Of a stretch of DNA of 64,000 nt, positions 1 to 7,829 are shown piece after piece (position 1 is the stretch's first letter; the number at the start of each line of letters is the position of its first letter). Source of the stretch: BRH-c25 sp035627615. Lineage in GTDB: Bacteria > Bacillota > Clostridia > Lutisporales > Lutisporaceae. Position numbers and translations under genes: made by a program. The notes below the pieces were generated by a model, which did not search any database, was not told where the DNA came from, and was given only the letters and a program-made list of their open reading frames with translations. The stretch spans positions 1-64,000 of the forward strand of contig DASPLL010000004.1 in assembly GCA_035627615.1 (NCBI GenBank), read 5' to 3'.

Positions 1-30
1 AAGACAAGAAAGTTGTTGTGTTAATAATCA

Positions 31-567
31 CTAGCTCTTGAAATTCTTAAGCTCATCTCTATTATTCTTAATAGTATCCATAACATTCGCTGCATGCTTT
101 TCAAGCTCTGCAAGAAGTTCATCCGCATAAGCCTTTGAACCTAGCCTTATTTTCTTCGCATCAATCTGAGCGGCTATTATTACTTCCTTTGCCTGTTCAT
201 TTGCCTTCTTCATAATATCGCTTTCATCTATAAGCTCCTGAATCCTCTTATCTGCTTCCTTCTTAAGGATTTCCGCCTCCTTCTCAGCTTCCGCGAGGAC
301 TCTCTGACGTTCCTCCTTGATCTTATGCATCTTTTCTTCACATTCTTTTCTCAGTGCTTCCGCCTCTTTTTTTGCTTCTATAAGAATCTTCTGTCTCTCT
401 TCCTTAATCCACTGAGCCTGTTTTATCTCATCAGGAAGCTTTATTCTTATATCCTTTATTATTTCCTGCAACTCATCCTTATTAATTACCGATTTGCTGG
501 ACAAAGGCAGATTCGGAGCCTTTTCCAGAATATCCTCGAGAGCATCAAGTAGCAACATAACCTCCAT
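31..567 (-). CDS. Coiled-coil protein, function not recognised
   Basis: A 178-residue, very charged protein. After a short N-terminal part (about residues 1-50) it becomes a nearly continuous Lys/Glu/Ala-rich heptad region (about 50-150), with repeats such as KEAEALRKECEEK and KEAEILKKEADKR. There is no signal peptide or membrane segment, so it should be cytoplasmic. The ATG at 567 has GGAGG 9 nt upstream. It lies downstream of coaD on the same strand, about 100 nt away. Long helical proteins of this kind can resemble V-ATPase subunit E/H or DivIVA-like proteins in searches, but that similarity may be compositional, so I assign no function. Confidence 0.75.
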   Translation of the reverse strand: MEVMLLLDALEDILEKAPNLPLSSKSVINKDELQEIIKDIRIKLPDEIKQAQWIKEERQKILIEAKKEAEALRKECEEKMHKIKEERQRVLAEAEKEAEILKKEADKRIQELIDESDIMKKANEQAKEVIIAAQIDAKKIRLGSKAYADELLAELEKHAANVMDTIKNNRDELKNFKS

Positions 568-617
568 AATTTTGACCTCCTAGTTTTAATTTATTAAAAC
601 ATTCCTTAATATTGCCT

Positions 618-671
618 TATAGTGAAGCTATGCTTCACAATGCCGACAGGCGATGCCTGGAGGGGCACTAT
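618..671. repeat. Compound inverted repeat overlapping the coaD stop codon
   Basis: An outer inverted pair (ATAGTG at 619-624, CACTAT at 666-671) encloses two small hairpins: GTGAAGC-TAT-GCTTCAC (622-638) and one with CAGGC/GCCTG arms (647-658). The right arm contains the coaD stop codon (668-670). This would fold as a three-way junction in RNA. It may act as a 3' mRNA end structure or be a small mobile palindromic repeat. Confidence 0.5.
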
Positions 672-1144
672 CTAAATCTCTTATATATTTCGCCTTCTAT
701 GGTCTCCGGTACCAAGCCTTTGATACAACCGCCAAGCTTTGCTACTTCCTTTACCAGACTGGAGCTTAAATATGAGTATTTGCTGCTGGTCATCATGAAT
801 ACTGTTTCGATCCCGGGATTCAATTTTTTATTCATAAGAGCCATCTGCAATTCATATTCAAAATCCGAAACAGCTCTTAAGCCCTTTACTATTACACTGG
901 CATTCCTGCTCTTGGCATATTCTATCAGTAGTCCTGAAAAACTGTCTATTTCTACGTTTTCCATAGAGCAGCATGTCTTTTTCAATAACTCCACCCTTTC
1001 CTCCACAGAAAAAAGCGGCTGTTTACTAGGATTGTTCAATACTGCCACTATAACCTTGTCAAAAAGCTCCCCTGACCTTTTAATTATATCAATATGTCCA
1101 TTGGTAGCAGGGTCAAAGCTTCCCGGACAAACTGCTATTTTCAA
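668..1144 (-). CDS. coaD: Phosphopantetheine adenylyltransferase
   Basis: Catalyses the penultimate CoA step, ATP + 4'-phosphopantetheine to dephospho-CoA + PPi, in the cytoplasm. The 158 residues match the usual size. Visible motifs are the N-terminal nucleotidyltransferase signature CPGSFDPATNGHIDII (residues 6-21, with the T/HxGH-type NGHI) and the C-terminal SSKYSYLSSSLVKEVA segment. The start follows rsmD's stop by 2 nt, so the two are translationally coupled. The rsmD-coaD order is standard in Firmicutes. The 3' end sits inside an inverted repeat. Confidence 0.97.
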   Translation of the reverse strand: MKIAVCPGSFDPATNGHIDIIKRSGELFDKVIVAVLNNPSKQPLFSVEERVELLKKTCCSMENVEIDSFSGLLIEYAKSRNASVIVKGLRAVSDFEYELQMALMNKKLNPGIETVFMMTSSKYSYLSSSLVKEVAKLGGCIKGLVPETIEGEIYKRFR

Positions 1145-1146
1145 GC

Positions 1147-1722
1147 TTACTCCTCCTTTTGCTGCATTTGTTTGTTCAAAGTATAAAATGATAAAGTAGT
1201 GTTGCCATACTGCTTATTTCTGTACATATACAATTTTCCCGTGCTCTCCGGCATTTCATCTCTTGAATCATGCTCCACAATAACCAAGCCCGCTTGTGCA
1301 ATGATAGGGTTCCTATCCAGTTCCCCGAGGGCCGACTGAGCTATTCCCACACTGTATGGAGGATCAATGAATATGATATCAAATTGTTTATTATACTTAT
1401 ACAGCTTGCTTATTGCTGTAGAATAATCCGTATGGAAAACTTCAATATTATTCTCTATATTCAGGTGCTTCAGGTTTTCCTTCAACACCTTTATACTCTT
1501 TATGTTGGAATCAATAAAAACCACATGCTTTGCTCCGCGGCTCAACGCTTCGATACCTATACCACCCGTTCCACCGAAGAGATCCAGAAAATTACTGTCA
1601 ATTACAGCATCTCCAAGTATATTGAACAAAGATTCCTTGACCATGTCAGAGGTAGGCCTGATATCCGTACCTTCAATGCGGTCAAGTCTTCTTCCTCTAT
1701 ATTCACCTGCAATAACTCGCAA
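1147..1722 (-). CDS. rsmD: 16S rRNA (guanine(966)-N2)-methyltransferase RsmD
   Basis: A 191-residue class I SAM methyltransferase. It starts MRVIAGEYRGR, then has the SAM-binding motif FLDLFGGTGGIGIEALSRGA (about 45-64) and the N6/N2-methylase catalytic motif DPPY (about 119-122), typical of RsmD, which methylates G966 of 16S rRNA. The initiator is a TTG at 1722, preceded by GGAGGG with good spacing; no ATG fits the conserved N-terminus. It is followed immediately by coaD. Confidence 0.96.
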   Translation of the reverse strand: MRVIAGEYRGRRLDRIEGTDIRPTSDMVKESLFNILGDAVIDSNFLDLFGGTGGIGIEALSRGAKHVVFIDSNIKSIKVLKENLKHLNIENNIEVFHTDYSTAISKLYKYNKQFDIIFIDPPYSVGIAQSALGELDRNPIIAQAGLVIVEHDSRDEMPESTGKLYMYRNKQYGNTTLSFYTLNKQMQQKEE

Positions 1723-1775
1723 AAAATTTACCCTCCTATGTATTATGCGAAAATGTTTCTATAAATTTGTCCAGC

Positions 1776-1796
1776 CGATAAAGCGGAGCTTTATCG
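1776..1796. repeat. Short perfect inverted repeat upstream of rsmD
   Basis: Nine-base arms (CGATAAAGC / GCTTTATCG) separated by GGA, about 55 nt before the rsmD start. It lies in the 5' region of the rsmD-coaD unit. It could be a regulatory hairpin or part of the palindromic repeat population seen elsewhere in the window. Confidence 0.5.
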
Positions 1797-1920
1797 CAGA
1801 CAGGCTTATAAACAATTACATTTTAACATAAATACTATTATTATACAAAAAATTTATTTACATATTATCGTATTTTGAAGTATTACTGAAGTATGCTCAA
1901 AAATAAGTTTGATACAATAT

Positions 1921-2142
1921 TTGAATAAAAAAAACTTAAGTTGTTCATCCTATATATCAGGGATGTTAGTTGATTGTGAATTTGAGATTTTATCTCACAT
2001 TCACCCTGCAGAATTGATCCGTATGTCAGGATCGTTCTGTAACTATATTTCCCCATAGAGCTCTTCCTTCAATTTCTCCTCTCCCGATACTGGTGTCAAC
2101 TACTCTGGCAAATGCTCAAAGTAGTGTCACCAGTATTTTTTA
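1921..2142 (+). ncRNA. Candidate structured non-coding transcript ending in a plus-strand terminator
   Basis: The space between rsmD and the SASP gene (1723-2188) has no convincing ORF. On the plus strand it shows several local hairpins: CATCC/GGATG near 1948-1966, GTGAA...GAGAT/ATCTC...TTCAC near 1976-2004, and GATCC/GGATC near 2016-2033. It finishes with a strong terminator at 2087-2136 (arms ATACTGGTG / CACCAGTAT with an inner ACTACT/AGTAGT extension) followed by a T tract on the plus strand only. No plus-strand gene upstream needs that terminator, so an independent small RNA is the simplest reading. I recognise no known family: there is no SRP, RNase P or T-box signature. The 5' end is a guess. 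Confidence 0.3.
2087..2142 (+). terminator. Rho-independent terminator, plus strand
   Basis: A long hairpin (ATACTGGTG 2087-2095 with CACCAGTAT 2128-2136, plus inner pairing) is followed by TTTTTT. On the minus strand the hairpin is preceded, not followed, by the U-rich side, so it stops plus-strand transcription. Confidence 0.7.
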
Positions 2143-2188
2143 ACTAAAAAAATGGTGTTGACCTTTCCGGCCAACGCCATTCACTACT

Positions 2189-2401
2189 TTATCTTCTTCC
2201 TGACATGCCTCTTTCTGCTTGCTCAATCATTCTTCTTACCATTTCTCCGCCTACCTTACCGCACTCCCAGGATGTCTTATCTCCATTATAACCTGTAAGA
2301 TCTGTCCCAAGCTCAGTTGCAATCTGATCCCTGAAAGTCCTTAAAGCGGCTTTTGCTTCTGGTACCAGAGTTGTATTTGATGTACCAGCATTTCTTGGCA
2401 T
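2189..2401 (-). CDS. Alpha/beta-type small acid-soluble spore protein
   Basis: A 70-residue protein that coats and protects DNA in dormant spores. It has the SASP alpha/beta hallmarks: LVPEAKAALRTFRDQIATELG (about 15-35), containing the germination-protease site region (here DQIATELG, with Gln where Glu is common), and the second conserved block GGEMVRRMIEQAE near the C-terminus. The ATG at 2401 is chosen because AGGAGGTG lies 7 nt upstream; an in-frame start three codons earlier would fall over that site. The gene is monocistronic and is direct evidence for a spore-forming host. Confidence 0.95.
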   Translation of the reverse strand: MPRNAGTSNTTLVPEAKAALRTFRDQIATELGTDLTGYNGDKTSWECGKVGGEMVRRMIEQAERGMSGRR

Positions 2402-2557
2402 ATGTAGCACCTCCTGTTTGTTTTGCTAATATTAATATACTCCATTTGTACTTTTTTAAACTCAGTAATTTATGTTAACAAAGGAAAATATATAGAAATA
2501 TTATGCCACGTGCTACGTGCCTCGTGCCCCGCGCTTTAATCCGGCCTTCGAAGCCTT

Positions 2558-2585
2558 GTACGGGCGATTCATGAATCGCCCCTAC
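2558..2585. repeat. Intergenic palindromic repeat, copy A
   Basis: Core GGGCGATTCATGAATCGCCC (2562-2581) is a perfect 20-base palindrome, extended by GTA at the left and CTAC at the right. It is preceded by CTTCGAAGCC and followed by CTCGCAGCCCCGAAACC, both of which recur near other copies. It begins 17 nt beyond the recG stop. Confidence 0.85.
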
Positions 2586-2601
2586 CTCGCAGCCCCGAAA
2601 C

Positions 2602-4665
2602 CTAATTCAGTGTAATTTCATCCAGTATCCTCTGGAATCTGCTGTCTAATATTGTTTTCATCCTCATGTACTCAGCCTCTGAAAGCTTGTCATTCTCATA
2701 TATGTACTCAACTGCTTCCTTGGAAAGCTTAAGCAGCTTCACATCACGGAATATATCCGCAAGCTTGAAGCCCGGAAGCCCATGCTGCCTTTGTCCTAAT
2801 ATCTCCCCACTGCCCCTGAACTCCAGATCCTTCTCAGCAACTTCAAAACCATTTTCCGTCTTAGTCATATATTTCAGCCTTTCCTGCGCAGTCTCACTTC
2901 TGGTGTCAGATATGAGTATGCAGTATGATTGATACTCACCTCTGCCTACTCTTCCCCGCAGCTGGTGAAGCTGAGCCATACCGAACCTGTCAGCGTCCTC
3001 TATGACCATTATAGTGGCGTTAGGGATGTTTACCCCTACTTCTATTACCGTAGTGGATACAAGTATCTGGATCTCCTTTCTCCTGAAGCTCTCCATCACT
3101 TCATTCTTTTCATCCGCCTTCATCCTGCCGTGCAGGAGACCTACCTTATAGCCCTTAAAATACTTCTCCTTCAGCTCTCCGCTGTACTCAACCGCCGAGG
3201 TAAGCTCCAGCTTTTCAGATTCCTCCACAAGGGGGCAGACAAAATATGCCTGTCTTCCTGCATCCAGCTCTTTCCTGACAAAATTCATCAGTCGGTCCTT
3301 CTTTGAAGTATCGATAAAAAAAGTATCTATCTTTTTCCTGCCTGGAGGCATTTCGTCTATAATTGACACATCAAGGTCCCCATATACAATAAGCGAAAGA
3401 GTCCTTGGTATCGGTGTAGCCGTCATCACAAGCATATCAGGATTGTCTCCCTTCGTTGAAAGCAGCGCCCTCTGCCTTACACCGAACCTGTGCTGCTCGT
3501 CAGTTATTACAAGTCCAAGTCTGTTGAAGCCCACACTGTTTTGAATAAGCGCATGAGTACCAACTACCACATCGATCTCACCTGCTTGTATTTCCGCCAA
3601 TATCTTTTCTTTTTCCCTGGCCGTCATACTTCCCTTAAGCAGTCCGGTCCTGATCCCGGTATTCGCGAATAGCTGAGCCAGAGTCTGCATGTGCTGTTCA
3701 GCAAGAATTTCAGTAGGCGCCATCATAACACCCTGATATCCGCTTCTGACACACTTAAACAGCGCAAGGGCTGCGACAGCCGTCTTGCCTGAGCCTACAT
3801 CCCCCTGTACCAGCCTGTTCATTATATTTGTGCTTTCCATATCCCTGCATATTTCCTCAAAAACCCTTGCTTGTGCCGGAGTAAGCTTAAAAGGCAGTGA
3901 TGCTATAAACTTGTGTATTTCACCAACCTTATCAAAGGATATGCCTTTTTTACCTTCGTTGTTTATTTTCTTTATATGTATCAAACCTGACTGCAGCATG
4001 AAAAACTCTTCAAATATAAGTCTTTTCCTTGCCAGCTCAAGCTTATCCAGGGAGTCCGGGAAATGTATGTTGTTAATGCAGAAGTTTATTTCAGCAAGAC
4101 CATATTGCTTCCTCAGCTCTTCCGGGAATACATCTGCAAGCTTTTCATTTATATGCAGCAGTGCCGAATACAATGCCTTTCTGAAATCCTTCTGGGACAA
4201 CCCCTCAGTAAGCGAATAATATGGCGCGATCCTCATCAGATTCACGCTGTTGCCGGAGGCGGACCTCTCATATTCCGGTGCATCCATGACAAGATCCCTG
4301 CCGATGCGCTTTACTTTTCCGTGCAGCAGGATCTCGTCATCTTCCTTAAAGGTGTTTTTTATAAACCTGTTGTTGAACCATACCACATTCAGTTTTCCTG
4401 TGTCATCATAAACCTGAAGCTTTGTGATAATCAGCCTGTTTTTCGTTCTGCCTTCCTGTGCTTTTCCGGAAGTCAGCACTTTGACTGTAAAGCTTTCTTC
4501 AGGCCTGAGATCCTTTATTTTTGTTATCTCACTCTTATCCTTGTAGCCTCTTGGGTAATACTCCAACAAATCCTCTATAGTGTTCAGGCCAAGCTTACTG
4601 AAAAGCTTGGCCTTCGCCGGTCCTATTCCCTTTAAACTCTGTATGGATATGCCCAGATAATTCAT
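2602..4665 (-). CDS. recG: ATP-dependent DNA helicase RecG
   Basis: A 687-residue branch-migration helicase that remodels Holliday junctions and stalled forks. In order: a helix-hairpin-helix-like start (SLKGIGPAKAKLFSKLG), an OB-fold wedge domain (about 55-150), then SF2 motor motifs including Walker A GDVGSGKTAVAALAL (about 288-302), DEQH (about 390), TATPIPRTL, and motif VI QLRGRVGRG near 590. A C-terminal RecG tail (QRQHGLPGFKLADI) is present. Length is normal. It sits 18 nt after the fakA-like gene, in the conserved yloU-yloV-recG order. Confidence 0.98.
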   Translation of the reverse strand: MNYLGISIQSLKGIGPAKAKLFSKLGLNTIEDLLEYYPRGYKDKSEITKIKDLRPEESFTVKVLTSGKAQEGRTKNRLIITKLQVYDDTGKLNVVWFNNRFIKNTFKEDDEILLHGKVKRIGRDLVMDAPEYERSASGNSVNLMRIAPYYSLTEGLSQKDFRKALYSALLHINEKLADVFPEELRKQYGLAEINFCINNIHFPDSLDKLELARKRLIFEEFFMLQSGLIHIKKINNEGKKGISFDKVGEIHKFIASLPFKLTPAQARVFEEICRDMESTNIMNRLVQGDVGSGKTAVAALALFKCVRSGYQGVMMAPTEILAEQHMQTLAQLFANTGIRTGLLKGSMTAREKEKILAEIQAGEIDVVVGTHALIQNSVGFNRLGLVITDEQHRFGVRQRALLSTKGDNPDMLVMTATPIPRTLSLIVYGDLDVSIIDEMPPGRKKIDTFFIDTSKKDRLMNFVRKELDAGRQAYFVCPLVEESEKLELTSAVEYSGELKEKYFKGYKVGLLHGRMKADEKNEVMESFRRKEIQILVSTTVIEVGVNIPNATIMVIEDADRFGMAQLHQLRGRVGRGEYQSYCILISDTRSETAQERLKYMTKTENGFEVAEKDLEFRGSGEILGQRQHGLPGFKLADIFRDVKLLKLSKEAVEYIYENDKLSEAEYMRMKTILDSRFQRILDEITLN

Positions 4666-4683
4666 TTGAACACCTCAATATGC

Positions 4684-6336
4684 TTACTCAACTGAGATTA
4701 TATAATAGTATATCGGCTGTCCGCCGAAATGCAGCTCTATTTCACAGTCATTATACATATTGCCAATCTCTTCTGCCAGCTCCTGAGCTTCCTCCTCAGT
4801 CACATCGCTGCCATAGTATATGGATATAAGCGAGGCCTCATCATCAATCATGTCTTCCAATACCTTACGGCTCACTTCCAGGATATCCTTGCCTACTCCC
4901 TTTATTTTCCCTTCAACCATTCCAAGTATATTTCCCTCTTCTATGTTTATTCCATCATAAGTGGAGTTTCTGACTGCATAGGTGAGCTGTGCAGACTTTA
5001 CACTTGCTATGGCCTTTTCCATCTTTTTTGTGTTTTCTTCTATACTTTTATCATTATCAAGAACCATAACCGCCGAAATCCCCTGGGGGATTGTTTTTGT
5101 GGGTACGACTACCACATTTTTTTCTGCCAGAGTCCTGGCTTGGTTGGCGGCAAGTATGATATTACTGTTATTCGGGAATATGAATACAGTTTCTGCATTT
5201 ACTTTTCTCACACTGTTTAAAATATCTTCAGTGCTGGGATTCATGGTTTGTCCACCCTCGATTATCTCACTTACACCCAGGTCAGTGAATATATCCGATA
5301 TGCCTTCTCCCATCGCAACTGCGACCGCCCCATATTTCTCCACAGGCTTATTTGCTTCAGCATCTGCTTCTCTGGTAGCTTTATATTCCTTTTCCTCAAA
5401 CAGCAGCTCCCTATGCTGCTCCCTCATATTGTCGATCTTAACCTTTGAAAGCTCACCGTAAGCAATTGCCAGCTCCAATACCTTACCCGGATTATTGGTA
5501 TGAATATGCACTTTCAGGAGATTTTCATCTCCTACTACTACCAGTGAATCTCCTAATTCCGAAATCTCATTTCTATACTTTTCAAGGTTTACCTGCCTGC
5601 CTTTAATAAAAAACTCCGTGCAATAACCGAAGGTTATCTCTTCAGCCTTAAATATCTGTTTCACCTTTTCCCTGTCATCATTCTCCAAATCAAGCGCCTG
5701 CTTAAGCTCCAGCACTCTCCCTGTCTTCAGCGTCTGATACATTCCTTCAAATATGCAGATAAGTCCTTTGCCACCTGCATCAACCACTCCTGCATTTTTA
5801 AGCACAGGCAGCATTTCGGGTGTTTTCTGAAGTACTGCATTAGCCTTTTCAATTATTTCTTCCATAAATAATACTATATCATCGAAATTTCCGGAAACCT
5901 TGACTGCGTGTTCTCCCGTTTCGCGTATGACAGTCAGTATGGTGCCTTCCGTGGGCTTCATTATTGCTTTATATGCAGTATTGGAGCCCTCCATAAGTGC
6001 ATTTGCAAGTGCCTTTGAATCCACACTGCTTTGATTTTTCAATGCCTTGGCAAAGCCTCTCCATATCTGTGAAAGTATGACGCCGGAATTCCCTCTTGCT
6101 CCCATTAAGGAACCATTGGAAGCAGCATCAGCCACAGTATGTACTTCATTGTCCCTGGCTGCCTCTATTTCCCTCACGGCTGACTGCATTGTCAGAGACA
6201 TATTGGTACCTGTGTCTCCATCTGGTACAGGAAATACATTAAGTGAGTTTATAGGTCCTTTATTGTTTTCAAGATTGTTTGCCCCGGATATAATCATATT
6301 CTTAAGTTGCATACCATCAATATTATGTGTCGACAA
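4684..6336 (-). CDS. fakA: DAK2-domain kinase, FakA/YloV type
   Basis: 550 residues with the FakA layout: an N-terminal DhaL/DAK2 ATP-binding domain, with PVPDGDTGTNM and GARGNSGVILSQ (about 40-110) binding Mg-ATP, a middle domain, and a C-terminal DegV-like Fak_C region containing PNNSNIILAANQA. In characterised relatives FakA phosphorylates fatty acids held by a FakB protein. No fakB is adjacent. I start at the TTG (6336) because AAGGAGG lies 9 nt upstream; the upstream ATG at 6381 would overlap the Asp23-family gene and adds unconserved residues. It is co-transcribed with yloU. Confidence 0.9.
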   Translation of the reverse strand: MSTHNIDGMQLKNMIISGANNLENNKGPINSLNVFPVPDGDTGTNMSLTMQSAVREIEAARDNEVHTVADAASNGSLMGARGNSGVILSQIWRGFAKALKNQSSVDSKALANALMEGSNTAYKAIMKPTEGTILTVIRETGEHAVKVSGNFDDIVLFMEEIIEKANAVLQKTPEMLPVLKNAGVVDAGGKGLICIFEGMYQTLKTGRVLELKQALDLENDDREKVKQIFKAEEITFGYCTEFFIKGRQVNLEKYRNEISELGDSLVVVGDENLLKVHIHTNNPGKVLELAIAYGELSKVKIDNMREQHRELLFEEKEYKATREADAEANKPVEKYGAVAVAMGEGISDIFTDLGVSEIIEGGQTMNPSTEDILNSVRKVNAETVFIFPNNSNIILAANQARTLAEKNVVVVPTKTIPQGISAVMVLDNDKSIEENTKKMEKAIASVKSAQLTYAVRNSTYDGINIEEGNILGMVEGKIKGVGKDILEVSRKVLEDMIDDEASLISIYYGSDVTEEEAQELAEEIGNMYNDCEIELHFGGQPIYYYIISVE

Positions 6337-6358
6337 GATTTGAACCTCCTTACAAAAA

Positions 6359-6709
6359 CTATACTCTAACGCCCTGTACATTGATATTGACTTTCTTTAC
6401 CTTTAGTCCCGTCAGGTTTTCCAAGGTATATTTTACCTTACTGATTATGTTATCTGCAACAGTTGATATTTTTGTACCAAATTCGACAACAATATATAAA
6501 TCGATATTTATCTCTTCACCTTCTGCAGTAACCTTTACACCTTTAGCAAGGTTTTCCCTTTTAAGAAGCTCAACCAGGCCGTCTTTTGCATTCTTGCTGG
6601 CCATTCCAACCAAGCCATAGCATTCGGTGGTTGCAAGTCCTGAGATAGTAGCAAGGACATCATCCGATATGTTAATCTCACCGTACTGAGTTCTGTATCT
6701 GGCTGACAT
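6359..6709 (-). CDS. Asp23/Gls24 family protein (YloU-like)
   Basis: 116 residues with the Asp23 family pattern: GEINISDDVLATISGLATTEC near the N-terminus, a central DLYIVVEFG beta strand, and KVNINVQGVRV at the end. Family members are small cytoplasmic or membrane-associated proteins linked to envelope stress in Gram-positive bacteria; the exact role is not settled. It is the first gene of the yloU-fakA-recG unit, with its own strong promoter just upstream. The start ATG at 6709 is preceded by GGAGGAGAT. Confidence 0.93.
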   Translation of the reverse strand: MSARYRTQYGEINISDDVLATISGLATTECYGLVGMASKNAKDGLVELLKRENLAKGVKVTAEGEEINIDLYIVVEFGTKISTVADNIISKVKYTLENLTGLKVKKVNINVQGVRV

Positions 6710-6735
6710 GTGATCTCCTCCCGCTTTTTATTTCT

Positions 6736-6764
6736 ATTTTATATTATATGTATATTTAGTTCAA
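6736..6764 (-). promoter_or_regulatory. Sigma-A type promoter of the yloU-fakA-recG unit
   Basis: On the minus strand, TTGAAC (6759-6764) and TAAAAT (6736-6741) are separated by 17 nt. The expected transcription start lies about 20 nt before the Asp23-family start codon. Confidence 0.65.
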
Positions 6765-6958
6765 TCATATTAAATAATACTATAAATTGTGCAATGAAGT
6801 AAAGTATTATGGACAAATCATTGTTTTGTATATGCTTATCCGCTTTCCCCGCAGCGTCAGTTTCCAATTGATGCTTTTCGATAAATATATTGTTGCCATT
6901 TATAATACATTATGTTAAAATATATTTGTTTTGATAAAGCCCAGATTTTTAAAAATGC

Positions 6959-6987
6959 TTGTAATAAATGACAGAGCGAATTATACT
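6959..6987 (+). promoter_or_regulatory. Sigma-A type promoter of rpmB
   Basis: TTGTAA (6959-6964) and TATACT (6982-6987) are spaced by 17 nt, about 55 nt upstream of the rpmB start. The rest of 6765-6958 between the two divergent promoters is AT-rich and shows nothing else I can name. Confidence 0.65.
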
Positions 6988-7042
6988 TAGAATTGCAATT
7001 GTATGTGTAATTTGAGGCTCATTACCGAAGGAGGTGTATTTC

Positions 7043-7234
7043 ATGGCAAGAAATTGCGAAGTTTGCGGAAAAGGTATGATTTCTGGAAACAAGGTAAGCC
7101 ACTCTAACAGACGTAGCCGCAGGACCTGGCTGCCCAACATCAGGACTGTAAAAGCTATTGTTAACGGCACTCCACAGAGATTACATGTATGCACTAGATG
7201 CTTAAGATCAGGTAAAGTACAGAGAGCAATATAA
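7043..7234 (+). CDS. rpmB: 50S ribosomal protein L28
   Basis: A 63-residue L28 of the large ribosomal subunit. It starts MARNCEVCGKGMISGNKVSHS and ends CTRCLRSGKVQRAI. The two CxxC pairs (CEVC, CTRC) mark the zinc-binding (C+) form of L28. The ATG at 7043 is the conserved start, 7 nt after AAGGAGGTG; the ATG at 7034 lies inside the ribosome-binding site. It is monocistronic, with its own promoter and terminator, on the opposite strand to its neighbours. Confidence 0.98.
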   Translation: MARNCEVCGKGMISGNKVSHSNRRSRRTWLPNIRTVKAIVNGTPQRLHVCTRCLRSGKVQRAI

Positions 7235-7240
7235 TGTAAT

Positions 7241-7270
7241 AAAAGCGCGGAAACGCGCTTTTTATCTTTT
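7241..7270 (+). terminator. rpmB terminator
   Basis: Hairpin AAAAGCGCG-GAAA-CGCGCTTTT (7241-7262) followed by a T-rich stretch, 6 nt after the rpmB stop codon. Confidence 0.88.
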
Positions 7271-7282
7271 TTGTTAGTTATA

Positions 7283-7435
7283 CTAAAAACGTATAAGAAA
7301 TATTCCGATACATATGAGGCATATCGCTGAGAACATCAGCCAACCTATAGCAGGAACCGTAACTGCAAAGATTATTCCCAAACCTATGCAGAAGGTCAGG
7401 AATCCTATCAGTCTTTTCTTTCTGAAAATGCTCAT
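7283..7435 (-). CDS. Small membrane protein, 50 residues
   Basis: A short reading frame on the minus strand encodes MSIFRKKRLIGFLTF followed by two closely spaced hydrophobic segments (about 10-28 and 31-48) and ends FLIRF. A positively charged N-terminus suggests cytoplasmic N-in topology. GGGGGAG lies 6 nt before the ATG at 7435, and an 18-nt gap separates it from the similar upstream ORF. I recognise no family. The location, ribosome-binding site and membrane character argue that it is real. Confidence 0.5.
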   Translation of the reverse strand: MSIFRKKRLIGFLTFCIGLGIIFAVTVPAIGWLMFSAICLICIGIFLIRF

Positions 7436-7453
7436 GCTTCTCCCCCTCTCAGT

Positions 7454-7612
7454 CTACAAAAAGAAACAATTGTATAAAAGATATCCAATCACTGCGATAA
7501 CTGCAGCAACAATAAAATACCACAGAAATGCAGGTATGAACCTGGATATCAGGAATATTGAAAGAATAATACACAGGCAGCCGGCATATCTCCTGTATGT
7601 ATATCTCATCAT
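7454..7612 (-). CDS. Small membrane protein, 52 residues
   Basis: Minus-strand frame beginning MMRYTYRRYAGCLC, followed by two hydrophobic helices (about 11-24 and 29-48) and ending YNCFFL. AAGGATGG precedes the ATG at 7612. It lies between thiN (stop 7830, about 220 nt upstream, with a palindromic repeat in between) and the 50-residue ORF. The pair may be co-expressed. No family is recognised, and a reading frame shifted by one base gives a less membrane-like product. Confidence 0.45.
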   Translation of the reverse strand: MMRYTYRRYAGCLCIILSIFLISRFIPAFLWYFIVAAVIAVIGYLLYNCFFL

Positions 7613-7790
7613 ATACCATCCTTGCTTTATTTATTAAAGCATTAAGCAAAGCAGTCCAAAAACGAATAAAACTCTACACTATATAATACTAATGCAGAGC
7701 TGTAAATGATACAGAAAATTAATATATATTTTGGCTTTTGCTCTGAAGTCTGGTTGCGCGTTTCGCGTTTTAAGAATAGCTTCGAAGCCT

Positions 7791-7818
7791 GTAGGGGCGA
7801 TTCATGAATCGCCCCTAC
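7791..7818. repeat. Intergenic palindromic repeat, copy B (fully symmetric)
   Basis: A 28-base perfect palindrome: GTAGGGGCGATTCA followed by its exact reverse complement. It is preceded by TTGCGCGTTTCGCGTT (7754-7769) and CTTCGAAGCC, elements that also flank copy D. It lies 11 nt past the thiN stop. Confidence 0.9.
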
Positions 7819-7829
7819 TAGAGACTGTT

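Noticed and set aside
7314..7637. Plus-strand ORF of 107 residues downstream of rpmB
   Set aside because: It is the complement of the two small membrane ORFs, which have better ribosome-binding sites and membrane character; it also begins past the rpmB terminator without a promoter.
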